Shown here: one piece after another, positions 34,451 through 45,820 of the stretch
Numbering within the stretch: the first letter of the stretch is position 1
Layout of the letters: the number at the start of each line of letters is the position of its first letter
Assembly (NCBI GenBank): GCA_022453515.1
Contig: JAJNNY010000014.1
Location: 248,001 to 312,000, forward strand
Source: Astrocystis sublimbata
Lineage: Eukaryota > Ascomycota > Sordariomycetes > Xylariales > Xylariaceae
Length of the DNA: 64,000 nt
Direction of reading: 5' to 3'
Notes under the pieces: generated by a model
Told to the model about the DNA's origin: nothing
Seen by the model: only the letters and a program-made list of their open reading frames with translations
The model's database searches: none
Translations under genes and position numbers: made by a program

Positions 34451-35374
34451 CGATACCCAAATGAAGTTCAACTAACTGCTACATGAGGATGATGGTGATA
34501 TGTTCGGCTCACGAAACTTGATCGCCCCAACGTGAGTGGCGTCCTTGGTCTTGCTTGAGAAATATAGAAGCACATAGGTTGCTCTCCCATTGGAGATAGA
34601 GGACAGCACATTGAGGCAATTGACGAGCGTATAATGCGGCTCATGTAGACAGTGGCCGCCAGCATGGTCCGGCAATCTAACAATTGACAGTCATCTAATC
34701 GGATTGAAGTCAGTTACAGTCCCTGGTCAGCAGCCAAATGCTTTTCATGTGGAACTATTGCGTAGTAACGCCTACCGTATTGAAGACGGCGATCGGAGAT
34801 GCCCAAGATCGTCGCCAGCCTTCTTCACTGCCACCGCCCACAACGACACTGCGTCAGTCCTCGTGATACATGTGTTCCTCGACACGACGGAGCGAAACTG
34901 GGTGTAGTATTAATCAGTAGCTATAACCTCAATCTCCAATTCAAATCGGGTTGTGCACAGCGAAGGCCGCAAGTCAAGTATTTAATTGACTTGTCAAATC
35001 AAGTCCAATCCAATCAAATCAAGTATTTTTCGCAATTATTATTATTTGATCAAGTCAATTCTGGATTTTCTTTTGATTGGCTGCTTGACAATTAAATCAA
35101 ATAAATTCAAGTAATTTTTCCGATTTTAGAGCCTTTATTTCAGGGTATTTCTAGCATAATACGCCCACGTACGCCCGCGAGGTTCTATATCGATAAGCCC
35201 CAGCCACACTAGCCTATGCCCTGGCCTGCCCTTACCCCAATACGCGTCGGAACTGCTTACATAAGCACTAAAAATTTCGGGCCTGCGGCGCCGTACCTAT
35301 TCGTAAAGGGCTAGCCTTACTTGGCAAGTCACGAGCAGTCAGTCGCACCAGAGATTTGCCATTATTACAATTTG
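34451..35374. other. Intergenic region with TCAAGT-type low-complexity DNA
   Basis: The main content is the AT-rich repeat-like patch at 34970-35115 (separate entry). GC content then jumps at about 35160-35330. No gene was found. Confidence 0.5.
34970..35115. repeat. TCAA(A/G)T-rich low-complexity patch
   Basis: Degenerate copies of TCAAGT and TCAAAT occur on both strands (for example near 34974, 35000, 35025 and 35050), many overlapping and inverted. It borders sharply on GC-richer DNA and may mark the end of a decayed repeat. Confidence 0.45.
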
Positions 35375-36802
35375 CTAGCCATCGAGCTTGTTGCGGCGGT
35401 GGGAACGCTTCTTGAAGAGACTGAACCAGCTGGAACCCTTCTTGCTGTGGGCATGATGACGAGGGTAGTTGGCGGCGTCAGCACGAGCACGAGCTTCATG
35501 CACTGCATCGGAGAAGTTTTGAAGGCGTGCAATGAGTTCGTTGGAGATGGCATGTTCGAAAGCAAGCTGAACGGCTTGCTGAACGGCTTGCTGAACGGCT
35601 TGCTGAACGGCTTGCTGAACGGCTTGCTGAACGGCTTGCTGAACGGCTTGCTGAACGGCTTGCTGAACGGCTTGCTTGACCGCCGGCCCAACGATTTCTG
35701 GCATCATAGCCTTGACTGAGGTCGCGACTGTTTGAGGAACCATGTTGACAATGGTCTGGAGAGCACCAATGCTGGCAGTCAATGAAGTGACATTGCCATT
35801 GGTAGAGTTGACGAGACTGCTCATGGCATTGACATTGTTACCCATGGCGTGAACATGGTTGTCGATCGCGCCAACATGACCAGCGATGGCGTTGACTTGA
35901 GCGCCATGAGCGTTGTTGAGGTTGTTCAAGCTGTTGAGTTGGGCTTGTTGAGCATCGTTGATGCGTTCATGTTTGCTAACATGGGAGCCAAGAGAGTCTG
36001 CAATGTTCTTGAAGACCTCTTTCATGACAGCGTTCTTGTTCTGTTCATTGACACCATTGGCACCACGAGCAGCCTGGCTCTCGACGTCGGCACGAATATC
36101 CTTCACAACACGCGATGCAACAGACTCAACAAGGTTGCTGTCACTATCAAGAGTGAGGTTGTTGAGGCGAAGAACAGAGTTCATAGCGTGACGCATGAGA
36201 TTGTACATGCCGGTCTCAGCGCTGGTGCCATTAGCGAAACCATTGAGGCGAGCGCGGACATTGGACTCAGCAGCAACTTCACCGTAAGTGAGGTCGCGGT
36301 CTTGGATCTTGCGCTGGATCTCGATGTAGAGACGAGAGACTTCGGGGGAGAAGGCATGATCTCTAACATCACCAGCACCCGAGCGAGCAGTGTTGAGGCG
36401 CTGAAGGTTCTCGTAGTCATCGATCATGGCCTGCACGTTGTAGCCAGGAGTGATGGTGGCAGGGAATTGCTTCTCGCGACGAGCCTGAGCAAGTGCGGCG
36501 CCCATTGCCATGATGTGCTCCATGCTGTAGGGCATGCCGTGGACAGTGATGACAGAGGTACCGGGGGTGACGGGGGTGGTTGCAGTTGCGGTGGAACAGG
36601 GAATGGCAACTTGAGACTTGTAGCCGTACATGGGCGACTCATTGCCGAGACCACCTTTGACGTTCTCCGGGAAAGTCATGTCTACAGCAGAGCCAACGGT
36701 GGTGCGTGGAGTGAACTTGACGTTGCTCACTTTGCCGTTGCCGAGAGGCGCAGGTCGCTTGTCCTTCTTCTCCGACGAGGGCTTCATCATCATGAGAGAC
36801 AT
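35375..36802 (-). CDS. Unrecognised protein with tandem QAVQ repeat
   Basis: Single coding exon, 475 residues from ATG 36802 (MSLMMMKPSSEKKDKRPAPL). No known domain was recognised. Residues about 1-90 are low complexity. The middle (100-260) is mixed helical and charged. Residues about 260-380 are Asn/Ala/Val/His-rich with regular spacing suggesting a rod or coiled coil. Then come nine tandem QAVQ units encoded by nine identical 12-bp repeats (35569-35676), and a basic tail ending KKRSHRRNKLDG. There is no signal peptide or membrane segment. A likely 3' splice site (GCCTCAG) lies just before the ATG, so 5' UTR introns may extend toward 38 kb. An antisense ORF of 320 codons across this gene is a shadow. 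Confidence 0.7.
   Translation of the reverse strand: MSLMMMKPSSEKKDKRPAPLGNGKVSNVKFTPRTTVGSAVDMTFPENVKGGLGNESPMYGYKSQVAIPCSTATATTPVTPGTSVITVHGMPYSMEHIMAMGAALAQARREKQFPATITPGYNVQAMIDDYENLQRLNTARSGAGDVRDHAFSPEVSRLYIEIQRKIQDRDLTYGEVAAESNVRARLNGFANGTSAETGMYNLMRHAMNSVLRLNNLTLDSDSNLVESVASRVVKDIRADVESQAARGANGVNEQNKNAVMKEVFKNIADSLGSHVSKHERINDAQQAQLNSLNNLNNAHGAQVNAIAGHVGAIDNHVHAMGNNVNAMSSLVNSTNGNVTSLTASIGALQTIVNMVPQTVATSVKAMMPEIVGPAVKQAVQQAVQQAVQQAVQQAVQQAVQQAVQQAVQQAVQLAFEHAISNELIARLQNFSDAVHEARARADAANYPRHHAHSKKGSSWFSLFKKRSHRRNKLDG
35569..35676 (-). repeat. Coding minisatellite, nine perfect 12-bp units
   Basis: The unit GAACGGCTTGCT (plus strand) is repeated nine times without a single mismatch, encoding QAVQ on the minus strand. 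Perfect identity suggests recent expansion or ongoing homogenisation, so copy number probably varies among strains. Confidence 0.95.
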
Positions 36803-39800
36803 GTTGACTGAGGCGTCAAAAGTCAGCACGTGGAATGGAGAATACAGTGATTGGGAGGCAAACTAACCGATGGTAATGGTGATGCGCGTGAGAGAACAGG
36901 CGTCTTGATAGTTCTTGAGATTGCCGCGAGTGTGGGCAATTGTGACCTGGAAGTGGAATTGATTAGCCACCGTACGATTGAGGAGAGTCGCTCGGCGAAC
37001 AAGTGAGAAACCAGAAGGAAGAGGGCGTGGCAGGAAGATACTCACTTTGTGTCAGAGTAGGTGACGAATGGTAGCTGGGAATACTTTCGCAAGAGGCGGA
37101 ATGCTTCTACCAAGTCAAGACTGCGTATCGCAATATGAAGTTGCTTTGGCAAGTCAGCGATATGGTTGAGACAATAGAGAAAGGGAAGAAGATGACAGAC
37201 TGGGAGGTCGGCTCCTTGTTGGAGGGGGGCGGACGAATGATGGGATGTGCAGAAGATGGAGCGCCGATGACTGGGCGATTGAGAAAGGAAAGGTAGAGTG
37301 TGGAATGGATTGAGGAAAATGGGTAGAGAGGTGTACCTACTTGTGGTGCGCACTGAAAAAGTGGAACCGGGCGAGTGAATGATAGAGCTTGAGGGTGATG
37401 GGATTGGTGGTGATGGTGTGTTTGGTTACTATGGAAATAGCCAAATCAGCGGATACGGCCAACAAACTACACATGAATTCAATTCACTGTGCCGAAGGTG
37501 GCTTGACAACAGGATAGAGAAAACCGAAGTGTTCTGGGGAAGTGAGATTCGGGCAAAATCAAGGGAGCGATAGAGTGCGGTCACGCACGCAGGCTCAACA
37601 CGCGCTCAAGGATTCTCGGAGTCAAGGGAACGGTGAGAAAACATACCTGAGTGTGGAAATTGTAACAGGAGTTGTGATTGCAGATAGCTGAAGGGGGAGA
37701 ATGTTAGTCAAGATGTGTGAGGTCGAAGGAGAGAAGTGTGACGGAGTTGAGGGTTGGAATGAAGGACAGAGGTAGGGAAAGTGGTAAAGTGAACAGCAGA
37801 AATGAGGCAAAACTCCCACGCTGCTCAACTTCAAGGCCGAGAGGTAAGTAGGAAGACGGAGAGGCCACGGAGTCTGAGATGTGTGCAGGAATGAGGAAAA
37901 CAGCAAGTCTCGAGATGCCGCATCGAGATGAGATCAAGTTCAAGGCGCAGGCTTACCTTGTTGCTGAGAGTGCGAGTCAAGAGTATGTTGACAGAATGTT
38001 GGTGTTGTCTGAGTAGATGCAAGATCTTGAGTCTGAGAGAAGATGGTGCGAGATTGAGTGTGTGGTGGGATGAGGGAGAGGGATGCTTATATACCTACCG
38101 TGGGGAGTGCGGGCACGAGATGTGTATTTCCCTTGGGTTGCTTAATTCACTCCCTGTACCACCCAGGTGCGGCGGCATGCTCCCACGCTACAAATGCGCG
38201 CGACTGCCTCTTTTGCGGCAGGTACGCACATTGAAGCCTTTACTCGTGGTAGACCCAACCACCTCAATTATCATTGACATGCAAACGTCCTATCACAACT
38301 GGGGAGTTCCGGTAGGCAGAAAGACTCAATGGGATGCAATGCGCTCATTAACTACCTAGGTAGGTAGGCTGTTTATTCCCCTCGCTATTCACTAGACCTA
38401 CCGTGCAACCAATGACACGCCGACTTCACCTAGAACTTGCCCATTATTACATGTTAAGCCCGATATAGCAATGCCAGGGTAAGGAGGCCATGCCCAAGAA
38501 AGTTCAATTGGTCCAGATGATCCCAGGTGCAGCTAGGAGACCATACTCAAGCCCGCACATCTCAAGATTCGAGGAGGTTGGTGAGTGAGTAGAAGGAGGC
38601 TCAACATCCAGCGACTGCGTGCACCATCAACCAGACCACCTGCCTACCTGCGTAAACTACCTACCTCTAAATAACTGCTGGTAGGGAGAAGAAGATGAGG
38701 AGGTTGGTTCGTAAAGCCACACGTACCTAGGCAGTTTATTCAATAATTCCCAGAAAAGCGTGATGATTTTATTGACCCATTGCCTACTCACATGCCCGTG
38801 TGTACAGAACATGCAGCCCATTCAAATATAATGATGCGTATCCATTTGCCTCTTGCTCATGCTACACTTGCGTGAGAATCGAAGCATGTCGTTGGAAATG
38901 AGGCTCAATGCACCGGGGTGGGCGCACTTAGACATTCCCGGCAGCCAATCAACTGCGCGATCAGGGTCTGAAGAGGTATGCGGGGGAAAGGCAAGTGCGC
39001 TGATCGCCCCAGCTCGCGCCCAGCCACAGGTAGTACCCGCGCGGAACGAGCCGAGAGCTATGAACTGAGAACTTATCGATTCAATTTAGTCACAGGCATT
39101 TTATCCACGTCGCAACTGGTCTAAATCGTGCATGAAAATTCAGAATGCAGGCAATCACTTGTAGAAAAGCATGACATTGACGGTTGCACCAGTATTGATC
39201 ACAAGTCCTGTTGCATCGGAATTGTGGATTGGCGGTATGTAACCTCAAGTCTGGGTTTGGGACCCGGGGAAGACGGGCTAGATGCGGGTGCTACTCGCTA
39301 GCCGGCAGTTGACATATCGGCCCCACAGGGCTGCAAGGGTAGATGCAACCTCGAGGTGTATTGAGACGGACAACACTAACACTGCAAGGAATCCGATTGC
39401 GAAGAAACTGAAGATGTGACATTTGGCTTTGGATTACTGGTTCCAATTGAATGATGCATGAGTCAAGTGACAGGCGAGGGTGCTTGCAATGCAAGCTTTG
39501 CTAAACACGAAACCCAAGGTTGCTATGTGGTTGCGCTGTGGTTGTGGTGTGTACGACCTTCAGTGTAATACATGGGGTGAGAGCTAACCACAACACGGAC
39601 CAATTGCTTCAACTTCGCACCGCGCACTACGCCTTGCAAAAAATCTAGAGAAATCAGAAAAAGACAAGGGAGGTAGATCAAGTCATTGGGCATATAATAG
39701 ATTAATCAAGAGACACTGGAACCCAGAAAGGCAAAGGCAAAGGCAAAATGCAATTGTTGTTAAATGGAACAACCCCACACAAAAAAAAACTGACAAAAGA

Positions 39801-41128
39801 TAAGATCCGGATCTGAACCCGGGACGTAAGCGACCTTCCTCCCAATAGCCCCGAAAGCACAGCCGTACATGGGACTGTTGACACCTACACCAATACGCCA
39901 GGGATAAGAGATCGGACTGGAATCATGCAGAGGCTGTCCCGGGTGCTACTAAGCTGTTCGAATATCGACCCTTAGTCATGCCTATATAGCTCTCACACCT
40001 CGCCTTTCTACTATGACCCGCGCATCCGTAGTTGTTACTCCGGTGGCAAGGTACTTTGGTGCTTCGCCAGCGAGGTCTCTTGCCTTGAGACTCCCCCCCA
40101 AGCCCTGAGGCCATACACACTGAAGCCTCCATTCACACTGCTGCCTTCTAAGCTAGCCACTACAACAGCCACCAAAGTGTCAAGGTCATACACCCATTTC
40201 AAGACTCATGCACGATACTTTCATAGTAAGCTACAGCTATTACATATACCCTCGTGACTAGAATAGCCAAACACAAGTAGACAAACTGCTTTGTTTATTG
40301 CTTACTGGGTATCTCTCAATCACTTGAAAGACTCCAAGCCCTTGATATCCATGTCTATCATACATCGTGACTACAGAGTAGCCCCCAGTTATGGTACGAC
40401 ACTACGACTCTGTTGATCCGCACTGATTCGAGCGCCCGAGAAGGATCGTGACAAAGTGCAGACAGTCAAAGGGGGAAACAATGGAGTTGTTCTTCAGTTG
40501 CGCATTGATTGCTCGTGATTAATGTCTTGGCAAAACTTCAGTCTACAATCAGCTGATGTTTACTTGAGACCTGGTCGCTCAGTGCATGTCCTTGGTTAGA
40601 GGCGCAGTCGGCCACCATATCAGATCTATCGGACAAGTGCCATTGGTGGAAGTAGAAGACACAAACCTACGGGAGGCAGGTACCACGGTAGGAATAAAGA
40701 CAGTTACACTAACGACAGGTTCACATTGTAGGCAAGACAGAGATGTTTGTACGTGAAAGTGGCATGTATTCTACTCAGATGACATTATCTCAAACCCCAA
40801 ATCGGGACTGATGAAGATAGTCCGGGCAATGAACGAGTCAGATGTCACACCAATACAGCCATGAAAGTAAAGTCTCGTGTCCTCCTATCCTTTTCGCAGT
40901 AACCAGAGAACATGTTGCTACCAGAAATTCCCTACGCATGCTTCCTGAATGTGCCTAACCCCTAGTCCGACCAGTCCTCGTACCCAATGTCATACCTGCG
41001 ACAGCCTGATTAGTGTTCAGTCAACTGCATGATAATGAGTTCTGCAGGGAGGAACGTACCACAAAGCCTGAGACCGACAAGCAACTCCAAACCCATACTT
41101 GAAAGACATGAGACGAGAAAGATGCTTA
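36803..41128. other. Large intergenic stretch, about 4.3 kb
   Basis: 36.8-38.1 kb is probably the 5' leader and promoter of the QAVQ-repeat gene (pyrimidine-rich on the minus strand). TAGG repeats lie at 38355-38370. A tRNA-like Pol III box pair lies at 39795-39892 (separate entry). Otherwise no convincing gene was found. Confidence 0.5.
39795..39892 (-). other. tRNA-like Pol III promoter pair (possible SINE or tRNA relic)
   Basis: On the minus strand, TGGTGTAGGTG (39892-39882) fits the A-box consensus exactly and GGTTCAGATCC (39819-39809) fits the B box with one mismatch. A T4 run follows at 39798-39795 and a T9 run at 39789-39781. No acceptor stem pairs and the T stem is broken, so it is not an intact tRNA. 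A tRNA-derived repeat or pseudogene is possible. Confidence 0.35.
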
Positions 41129-42089
41129 TCACTGGTAGCCAGGATGATCATGCGGCGTGTACCATGGTATGGGGTTGAAGCCGTACGGCAGAGGATCAGA
41201 AGGGACCGTCCTTCTAGCAGCCGGGGCGGCCAACTGGGCGGCGCGAGGCAGGAGTGGGCAAGTCGTGGCGAGCATCGGCTGGGAGAAACTCGTGTTAGCT
41301 GCATAGTCGGGAGCATGGACGGCGACGCCACTCGGATTCGTCGCAGGCGAAGGTGCGTGGGATGGGCGGTGTTCGTCGAAATGGTGCTGTGGGTTGGGGC
41401 TCGGGCTCGGGACAATCGGTTTCTCGCTCGCGGATACAAAGACAATGTCGTCGTCATCGTCGTCGATTGGGGCGAAGGTAGAGGATGAGGTGGGATGTGG
41501 TGTTGATTGGGAGGATGGGCGGTAAAGTGGCAGAGTGCTCGGGTTGTTCTCGCTTGAGAGCTCGGACTTCACGGTCGCACCTTCGTTCTTGACTTCAGTC
41601 TTCACTTCACCTTTGATAATGGTCTCCGACTTGACCTCGTCGTCAATATCCGACTCTTCGTCGTTGACGCGGTCGAGCTTTCGCTTCTTGTTGGCGTTGG
41701 CGTTGGAGTTCGCCTTAGACTTCTTGGGAGTATCATTGCCAGCGTCTTTCTTGGCAGGGCTGGAAGCGCCGCCAAGAACAATGCCATGAGCCTTCATGAG
41801 ACGCTCATATCGCTTGGCACTGCGTAGAGGAAAGGAGTTAGATGGGAGTTGGAGATGATACTACACCGTGGAATGAAACTTACGCTGCGCCCTTGCTCAC
41901 AATCTCACATTCCTTACGGACCTCCTCGAAGTCGACCTTAGGAAAGTCAGTATGTCAGTCATAGGTGTCGGTTGGTAGTTGAGGGATGATGGTGGGTGGG
42001 TGACATGAGCTTACCTTGCCGCCATTGGAGTGACGGATACAAGAAATGAGGAACCGAAATTGGCTGTCGTTATCAAGGGTGGGAGGCAT
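41129..42089 (-). CDS. Myb-like DNA-binding protein, small fungal family
   Basis: Minus-strand exons 42089-42015, 41936-41884 and 41819-41129 encode 272 residues. The N-terminal 55 residues form one compact Myb/SANT-like helix-turn-helix: FRFLISCIRHSNGGKVDFEE, then CEIVSKGAAAKRYERLMKAH. This pattern recurs widely in Pezizomycotina. Residues 60-110 hold basic clusters (KKRKLDR) likely to act as a nuclear signal. Then comes an acidic, SUMO-like-site-rich segment (VKSE, VKTE repeats) and a Pro/Ser/His-rich tail. It shares domain type and organisation with the gene at 57438-58360. A nuclear regulator is inferred; targets are unknown. Confidence 0.75.
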
Positions 42090-43613
42090 CTTGATAGTCG
42101 TTATAGACGAGGTGGATGTTATATGGAAGGAAATAGAATGGGAGTTGTGGAGGTGTTGGTATGTGTAGATGTTGTAAACTCGGAAAATATGTGGGTTAGA
42201 GGACAAGTTGTGATATGTGTGGGTTTGGTTTGCAAATTGGGTCGGCAAAGTTTGTGGGAAGTAGAACGATTCAGGTGGAGGAAGGACCGGAGCTCTTGCT
42301 AGATTACATGCAGTACTTGGGCAAGATAGTGGGCAACTACGTTGGCACCGCTACGTTACGATGCTATGGATGCCCGGCTCGTTACTGTTGCTGGGCATGT
42401 AGGTATCTAGGCAACGGCGCGTGTTGGCATCTCACCCACGGGGCTGCAGTAGGGTTAGCATATAGGATAACCGGAGCACGGGAAAGAGCTAGAAATAGCC
42501 CCCGGAGACACAGCTCTGTCAGTATATGGAGGTCTGTAGTAGGCCTATATAGGTATTTACCAGATAAGTCAGACTTCAAGGTGCACTTCCATGACAAAGT
42601 ATTATCTTCTGGGTGATTCTATGTGCCTTGTTCAATATCCTTCTGTGTTTCAAAGCACATTTTCCTCCTTGCCTTAAACTTATAACATATATGACTTTAC
42701 AAAGAGCACATTCACATAAATGGCAAGTTCTGGCAACAGCTGCTTTTACTGTCAGCTTTGAGATCCTATGCTACCCCTAGATAAAGATTTCAATACATGA
42801 TAAATTGTAATTGTAAATACCAACGTGACACTGCTTCACATGAAGCGTCAGCCATGAACTGATAGGGAATTATTTCCCCAAAACCCCATTGCTGTACAGA
42901 TGCTGGCACCTCATTTCAATTTTTTGAAGACTCAAGTATTTCTGGGCCCTGGGTATTCTTCCTGCTCGTACCAAGCGGAAACAGTGATGTCAGGACACTG
43001 AAGAGTTTTTGGGTATTCATTTAGGGCAATTGGTTAAGCAAAGATTGTCATTTATCTTAGGTACTTCTCATCAAGTTGATCCTACTTTGCTTTGAGCATT
43101 GGCCGAGGATCAGTAGGGGGAAGAACCGAATCGCCCTACTACGCAACACTACCTCGTCAACAGTCTTTGCGTGGTTGCTCCAACTCTACAAGCGGATGCA
43201 GCACATTGTATGTGCGTACCCATAGTCATGCCCGTATCAAAATGCAGGTGCTTTCGAAGATACTTGTTAATCATCTAGTATGAATGTGTTATGCTGAGGG
43301 TTACATAGATATACTGTAGTCCGCAGGTATAATAATGTGTCGAGTGGCAAGCCCAATTACCAACCCAGACCTAGACAGCCAAGCATCGTTATCTGAGTAG
43401 GCTCATATCAATAATCTCTCTATCTACAAGCATGGTGATATCAATTTGGCACAGGCCCTGAAGTTGAAGTTTTCCGATGCTAAATTTTGAGTTCGAACCT
43501 TATTCTGTCATTATATAATCATCTAATCATGCAAAGCGTCTAACCTAGAAAAGTCTCACGGTCTAGCCAAGTACCATGCGTCTACTGTTTATCATGAATG
43601 CATCAAGGAGACA
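42090..43613. other. Intergenic region
   Basis: No credible gene or repeat was seen. The first 250 bases are the promoter and leader of the Myb-like gene. Confidence 0.5.
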
Positions 43614-45820
43614 TCAGCTGCCATCAGTTGGCCCCTTCGGCAGACCCATGACCCTCCGTGTAACTGACCCAGCGATATTAAAGGCATACTTGCCGGTACC
43701 ATATGCCAAACTGCCCGTGGAATACACACCGCTCCGTACGGTTCCGATAGGATTGCGATATGCCCTTCGTACAAATGAGAAGATACGTCTCGTCTGTTTC
43801 TGGACTTTCCTGATAACCCACGTGAGGGGAAACGTTATCTTCTTCGGGGGCGCCTTCACCTCAGGCCGGGAGCCAGGGAACTCAGCAGCACCTCTTTGAG
43901 TCGTGGTGAGGTCCTTGAGCGTCAACTCGTGGTTTTCGTGTCCACGCTCCTTGACACTATCCCGAGTGAGCTGGCGGCGAAGCCGTTCCTTGTCCTCGGT
44001 CGTGGCCCGCTCCCACCACTTCTTGACTTCACCAAACATGTACTTCTGTATGATCGTCTTCTTCTTCGGGAAGGCAGGATGGTGCAAAACTGTTAAGATC
44101 TCGTCGATGGTTTTGTCGGCATCCACATCGGGATAATCCCAACACCGCACAACTTGTTGAGTTGCCCAGTTCGTTGTCACTGTTGCGACGAGGCCAGCAA
44201 CTTGGTTCAGGCAATTGCTGAAGTGATCTTTGGATAGATCGGAATGCGACGGGTCGGATGCTGATGAGCCATCTTCGTACACCGCGGCCGCAGTCGACTT
44301 CGCTGCTTCTTCGTCGACTTTCTCCTTCGCTGCTTTCACAGCGCCGCGCAGTTCTTTGACTGCCGATTCGATCACGACAGTGAGGAACTTGAACACGAGC
44401 TGGTTTGTCTCATCCCCCAATTGACTTCGTGATTCGCCCTCGCCAATCGCCCCCGATTCTTGGGCGCTGTCCTGCATCCATTTCGACATGCGATCGTGGA
44501 AGTAGAAAATGGGTTCGATGGCCTTCCACAGTAAACTGGGGTCTGTTGGGCTTGACAAACCATCCGCTAGATAAGTGGTGTGAGATTCACCATCTTCGAC
44601 GGGACCAAGGTGAATGCGATGGATTACTTACCAGGTTTACTCTCCTTGGTCTGATTAAAGATTGTTCCCACTGTTTCGAGTTGTTGTAGCAATGGGTTAT
44701 CAGTGATGCCAATCTTGCCCACGACCTCAAGGCCGCTCTTGATCATTTCGTAAAGCTGATCGAATGCCTTGCTACCAAAGCCTAGCTTCCTTTCGAGATC
44801 GCCTAGGGAACCTTTTGATTGTAGGATTGCCATGTCGTCTGCTTCTCCAAGAAGAGCTGCGACACCGAGGATTAGTTATCTTTCTCAGCGGATGTGTGAT
44901 GTCTGACAGGTGTAACGAGTCACCAGAGTAGTGATAGCTGAGGGGAGTGTAGTACTTGGGACAGCTAGATGATAGGGTAAGCTCAACTCACAATGAAATA
45001 TATCCAACATGCCAAAAGTGCCTGTCACGATAGGCGCTACCTTTTTTTTGCTCCTAAAGCCATGCGGAACTTCGACCCTGCAGGCATCTCCAACGAAAGG
45101 GAACACTTGTTCTTCGCCCAGCTCGTGCAGACAGAGTTCGACGAAGTTGCTGTGAGCGGCGAAGTCTTCCAGAGTATGCAAAGCCGCCCCAAGATGGATG
45201 AAGCTTTCCTTCTTCATGGCCGACTCTTTCTTCCTCCCAAGCTCGATAGATCTCTTGAGTTGTTCGCGGATGAAATCGGCCGAGGTGTCCCATCCTTGTC
45301 CAGAGTTGGCAATGTAATTCTTCATGCCCGTTTTGGGGTCGAACTCCAGTTCCTTTGGGTCCACCGGGCCTCTCAGGCGCTCATCGACCTCCTTAGCGTC
45401 ATCGTCATACCCGGACGGGTTATCGATGTGCTCGACATGTGTGTAACAGCCCAAGCGCTCGCGTGTAACATCGAATTCGTCAGTCGCAAAGCCAAATTCT
45501 AAGAAGCCCATGACAGCTACAATTGCGCGCAAGATAGACTCATCCACATTTTCCAGAAGTGTCGTGTCGATGACCTGAGAAAAATCGCGCAACCAATTGC
45601 CAAAGTATATCTGCTTTCGTTCGAGCTGTGTGAACCTGTGATTTGTGATAAAGCTCGAGGGCAGGTACTGCAAGACCTCGCCTATGTCGCCATGTCGCCA
45701 TACGTAACCCTTGAATTCGCTGGCGGCGGGCACCTCGCCGGCGCCAAAGGCGGCAACTTCAGGAACAAGGACCAGCAGGCATATGAAGAGGCATAATAAT
45801 AAGCCGGGGCGTGAGGCCAT
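43614..45820 (-). CDS. HET-C family protein
   Basis: Minus-strand exons 45820-44992, 44856-44632 and 44566-43614 encode 668 residues. Residues 1-24 form a signal peptide. The HET-C core follows: FKGYVWRHGDIGEVL, QIYFGNWLRDFSQ, HLGAALHTLEDFAAHSNFVEL, then after the first junction DIFHSLLGEADD, and after the second ADGLSSPTDPSLLWKAIEPI with FYFHDRMSKW. HET-C is a vegetative-incompatibility protein in Neurospora whose allelic forms and HET-domain partner PIN-C trigger cell death. The Neurospora protein is longer and has a glycine-rich tail; here the tail is basic and not glycine-rich, so this may be a divergent paralogue. A HET-domain gene lies 1.4 kb upstream on the same strand. Confidence 0.92.

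Noticed and set aside
35569..35676. CRISPR-like repeat array
   Set aside because: Twelve-base units are directly adjacent with no spacers, lie inside a coding frame, and the genome is eukaryotic.
35849..36811. 320-codon plus-strand ORF
   Set aside because: It is exactly antisense to the QAVQ-repeat gene and translates the minisatellite as LNGL repeats and the rest as biased composition; the minus strand has the better start and ordinary composition.
39795..39892. Functional tRNA gene on the minus strand
   Set aside because: No acceptor stem pairing and a broken T stem; only the Pol III box matches remain.
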